This document shows, in pieces, positions 41,038-42,437 of a stretch of DNA of 42,437 nt. The stretch comes from Streptomyces sp. ISL-11 (GTDB taxonomy: Bacteria; Actinomycetota; Actinomycetes; Streptomycetales; Streptomycetaceae): positions 1 to 42,437 of the forward strand of contig NZ_JAGGOL010000092.1 in the NCBI RefSeq assembly GCF_018614525.1, read 5' to 3'. The notes beneath the pieces were generated by a model. It saw only the letters and a program-made list of their open reading frames with translations, was not told where the DNA came from and ran no database searches. A program made the position numbers and the translations under genes. The stretch's first letter is position 1. Every line of letters starts with the position of its first letter.

Positions 41038-42294
41038 TCAGAGCGAGGGGCCGAGGAGCCAGGAGGCGATCTCGCGGAGGGCGCCGCTGCCGCCGGGCGC
41101 GGAGGTCACGGCGCGGGCGGCGCCGCGGACGGCGTCGTGGGCGCTCGCGACGGCGACCGGCCAGCCGACGAGGCCGAAGCAGGGCAGGTCGTTGACGTCG
41201 TTGCCGACGTAGAGCACGCGGTCGGGTGCGACGCCGTGCTCCTCGCACCACTGTTTGAGCGCCCGGTCCTTGCGGTCGACGCCGTGCAGGACGGGCACCT
41301 GGAGCTTGCGGCCGCGCGCGGCGACGACCGCGTCGGTCTCGCTGGAGAGGATCAGCAGGTCCAGTCCGGCGCGGCGCAGCGCGGCGACGCCGAGCCCGTC
41401 GCCGCGGTGCACGGCGACGATCTCGCGGCCGTCGGCGTCGATGAGGACGCGGTCGTCGGTCTGGGTGCCGTCGAAGTCCATGACGACGGCGTCGACGTCC
41501 TCGCGCGTGGGGAGGACGGCGCCGGCGGCGGACCCGTCGAGGATCGGCGCGAGGGCGCGGGCGCGGGCGAGGTCGTGCGGATCGTCGACCTCCAGCACGC
41601 GGGCGGCGTCGGTCCGTACGAGCTCGGTCCGCCCGAAGAAGCGGTGCCGGGCGGTCCGGAAGCCGTCGGCCCGCATGGCGTAGGCGGCGCCGGTCTCCAG
41701 CAGGTCCTGCGGGCGGTCCTGGCGGCGGGGGCGGTGGGCCTTGTCGTGGTTGACGCCGCGGGCGCCGGCCGGGGCGGTCGGCGGGACGGCGGCCCAGGCG
41801 GGGACGCCGGTGGCCACGCGCGCGTGCTCCTCGTGTGCGGCGCCGGTCTCCTCCCGCCAGACGAAGCCGTGGAAGGGCGCCACGGTCAGCGCGCTGTCGG
41901 CGCCGCCCTCGACGACCGCGGCGGCGACGCCGTCGATGTCCTCGCTGCTGAGGAAGGGGCTGGTGCACTGCACCAGGAGGACGGCGGCGACGCGGGTGCC
42001 GTACCGCGCCTCGTACGCCTCCATGGCGTGCAGCACCGCCTCCTCGCTGGTGGCGGTGTCGCCCGCGATCGCGCCGGGCCGCTGGACGACGACCGCGCCC
42101 GCGCCGCGCGCGGTGGCCGCGATGCCGGGGTCGTCGGTGGAGACGACGACATCGCTGACCAGGCGGGCCGCGCGGCACTCGCGGACGGCGCGGGCGACCA
42201 GGGGGACGCCGCCGACGGCGGCGAGGTTCTTGGCGGGTACGCCCTTGGACCCGCCGCGGGCGGGGATGACGGCGAGGACGGCGGCCGGGGCCAT
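41038..42294 (-). CDS. CMP-nonulosonate cytidylyltransferase fused to a HAD phosphatase
   Basis: A 418-residue two-domain enzyme. The N-terminal half is a NeuA-type cytidylyltransferase (AVIPARGGSKGVPAKNL at 8-24, STDDPGIA, LLVQCTSPFLSSEDI). The C-terminal half, from about 265, is a KdsC-type HAD phosphatase: Asp273 and Asp275 in MDFDGTQTDD, LILSSET, and GNDVNDLPCF. It could remove a phosphate from a nonulosonate-9-phosphate and then activate the sugar with CMP. ATG 42294 is chosen because AAGGAG lies just upstream. It starts 23 bp after the stop of the partial gene to its right and precedes neuB by 59 bp. Confidence 0.9.
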   Translation of the reverse strand: MAPAAVLAVIPARGGSKGVPAKNLAAVGGVPLVARAVRECRAARLVSDVVVSTDDPGIAATARGAGAVVVQRPGAIAGDTATSEEAVLHAMEAYEARYGTRVAAVLLVQCTSPFLSSEDIDGVAAAVVEGGADSALTVAPFHGFVWREETGAAHEEHARVATGVPAWAAVPPTAPAGARGVNHDKAHRPRRQDRPQDLLETGAAYAMRADGFRTARHRFFGRTELVRTDAARVLEVDDPHDLARARALAPILDGSAAGAVLPTREDVDAVVMDFDGTQTDDRVLIDADGREIVAVHRGDGLGVAALRRAGLDLLILSSETDAVVAARGRKLQVPVLHGVDRKDRALKQWCEEHGVAPDRVLYVGNDVNDLPCFGLVGWPVAVASAHDAVRGAARAVTSAPGGSGALREIASWLLGPSL

Positions 42295-42317
42295 CGGGGC
42301 TCCTTCGGTTGCGGTGC

Positions 42318-42437
42318 TCACAGCTCTCCCAGGCGGCGGATGACCGGGGCGACGCGCTGGACGCCGTGGCGGTAGGCGCCGCGCGCGGCCTCGCGCACCG
42401 CGCGCCGCAGGGCGCTGGGCTCGGCGACGTCGTCCCC
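42318..42437 (-). CDS. 3' end of an unidentified gene of the sugar-polymer cluster
   Basis: Thirty-nine codons run from the window edge to a TGA at 42318-42320 on the minus strand. The tail is Arg/Ala-rich and helical (ALRRAVREAARGAYRHGVQR, then APVIRRLGEL). It is 23 bp upstream of the NeuA-HAD start and in the same direction, so probably co-transcribed. The segment is too short to assign; a glycosyltransferase is possible from the context. Confidence 0.7.
   Translation of the reverse strand, partial: GDDVAEPSALRRAVREAARGAYRHGVQRVAPVIRRLGEL

Overview
The window is high-GC actinobacterial DNA with strong G/C bias at third codon positions, many GTG starts, many leaderless promoters and gene families typical of Streptomyces. 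The sigQ-afsQ1-afsQ2 trio (13.6-16.8 kb) and its neighbours match, from memory, the arrangement around SCO4880-SCO4921 of S. coelicolor. This is therefore very probably a Streptomyces core-chromosome segment with one accessory insertion.

Layout. 0-3.4 kb: the last codons of an upstream gene, a TetR regulator, a DeoR-family regulator and an LpdA-like flavoprotein. 3.6-11.2 kb: a gamma-glutamylcyclotransferase-like protein, then nucleoside catabolism: purine nucleoside phosphorylase, a phosphohexomutase-family enzyme that is probably the phosphopentomutase, and a deoC-aldehyde dehydrogenase-half aldehyde dehydrogenase operon. 11.5-18.8 kb: secreted proteins, a uridine kinase-like P-loop protein, OsmC, SigQ, AfsQ1/AfsQ2 with a lipoprotein, VanZ and PspC proteins. 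18.9-20.1 kb: adenosine deaminase. 20.2-23.4 kb: an alpha/beta hydrolase-fold protein and a divergent LysR/MFS pair. 23.4-30.3 kb: an accessory segment bounded by copies of a modular palindromic repeat. It holds a four-repeat secreted protein, an Uma2 protein, an XRE/DUF397/ATPase/zinc-ribbon set, a secreted protein, and a hydrolase-glycosyltransferase pair. 30.3-37.4 kb, minus strand: nucleoside uptake and catabolism (BMP lipoprotein, ABC ATPase, two permeases, cytidine deaminase, thymidine phosphorylase). 37.5-42.4 kb, minus strand: an M20 amidohydrolase and the edge of a sialic-acid/Kdn-type polymer cluster (polysialyltransferase-like, NeuB-like, NeuA-HAD fusion).

How the genes fit together. 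Nucleosides enter through the BMP/ABC system. They are deaminated by adenosine and cytidine deaminases and split by purine nucleoside and thymidine phosphorylases. The resulting pentose-1-phosphates would be isomerised by the mutase. DeoC cleaves deoxyribose-5-phosphate, and the aldehyde dehydrogenase can oxidise the acetaldehyde. Five promoters of this pathway, spread over 33 kb, carry the same palindrome, CTACGCGCGTAG: four perfect copies and one 10/12 copy. Each touches or sits just upstream of the -10 box, and three of the five drive apparently leaderless mRNAs. This is the strongest system-level signal in the window. Its regulator is not proven; the DeoR-family gene at the left is the best local candidate.

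Other notable points: an ABC ATPase whose reading frame has no canonical start at its real N-terminus, a palindromic repeat family with compensatory base changes and swapped side modules, and several apparently altered active sites. No rRNA, tRNA, CRISPR array, insertion sequence or replication origin was seen.
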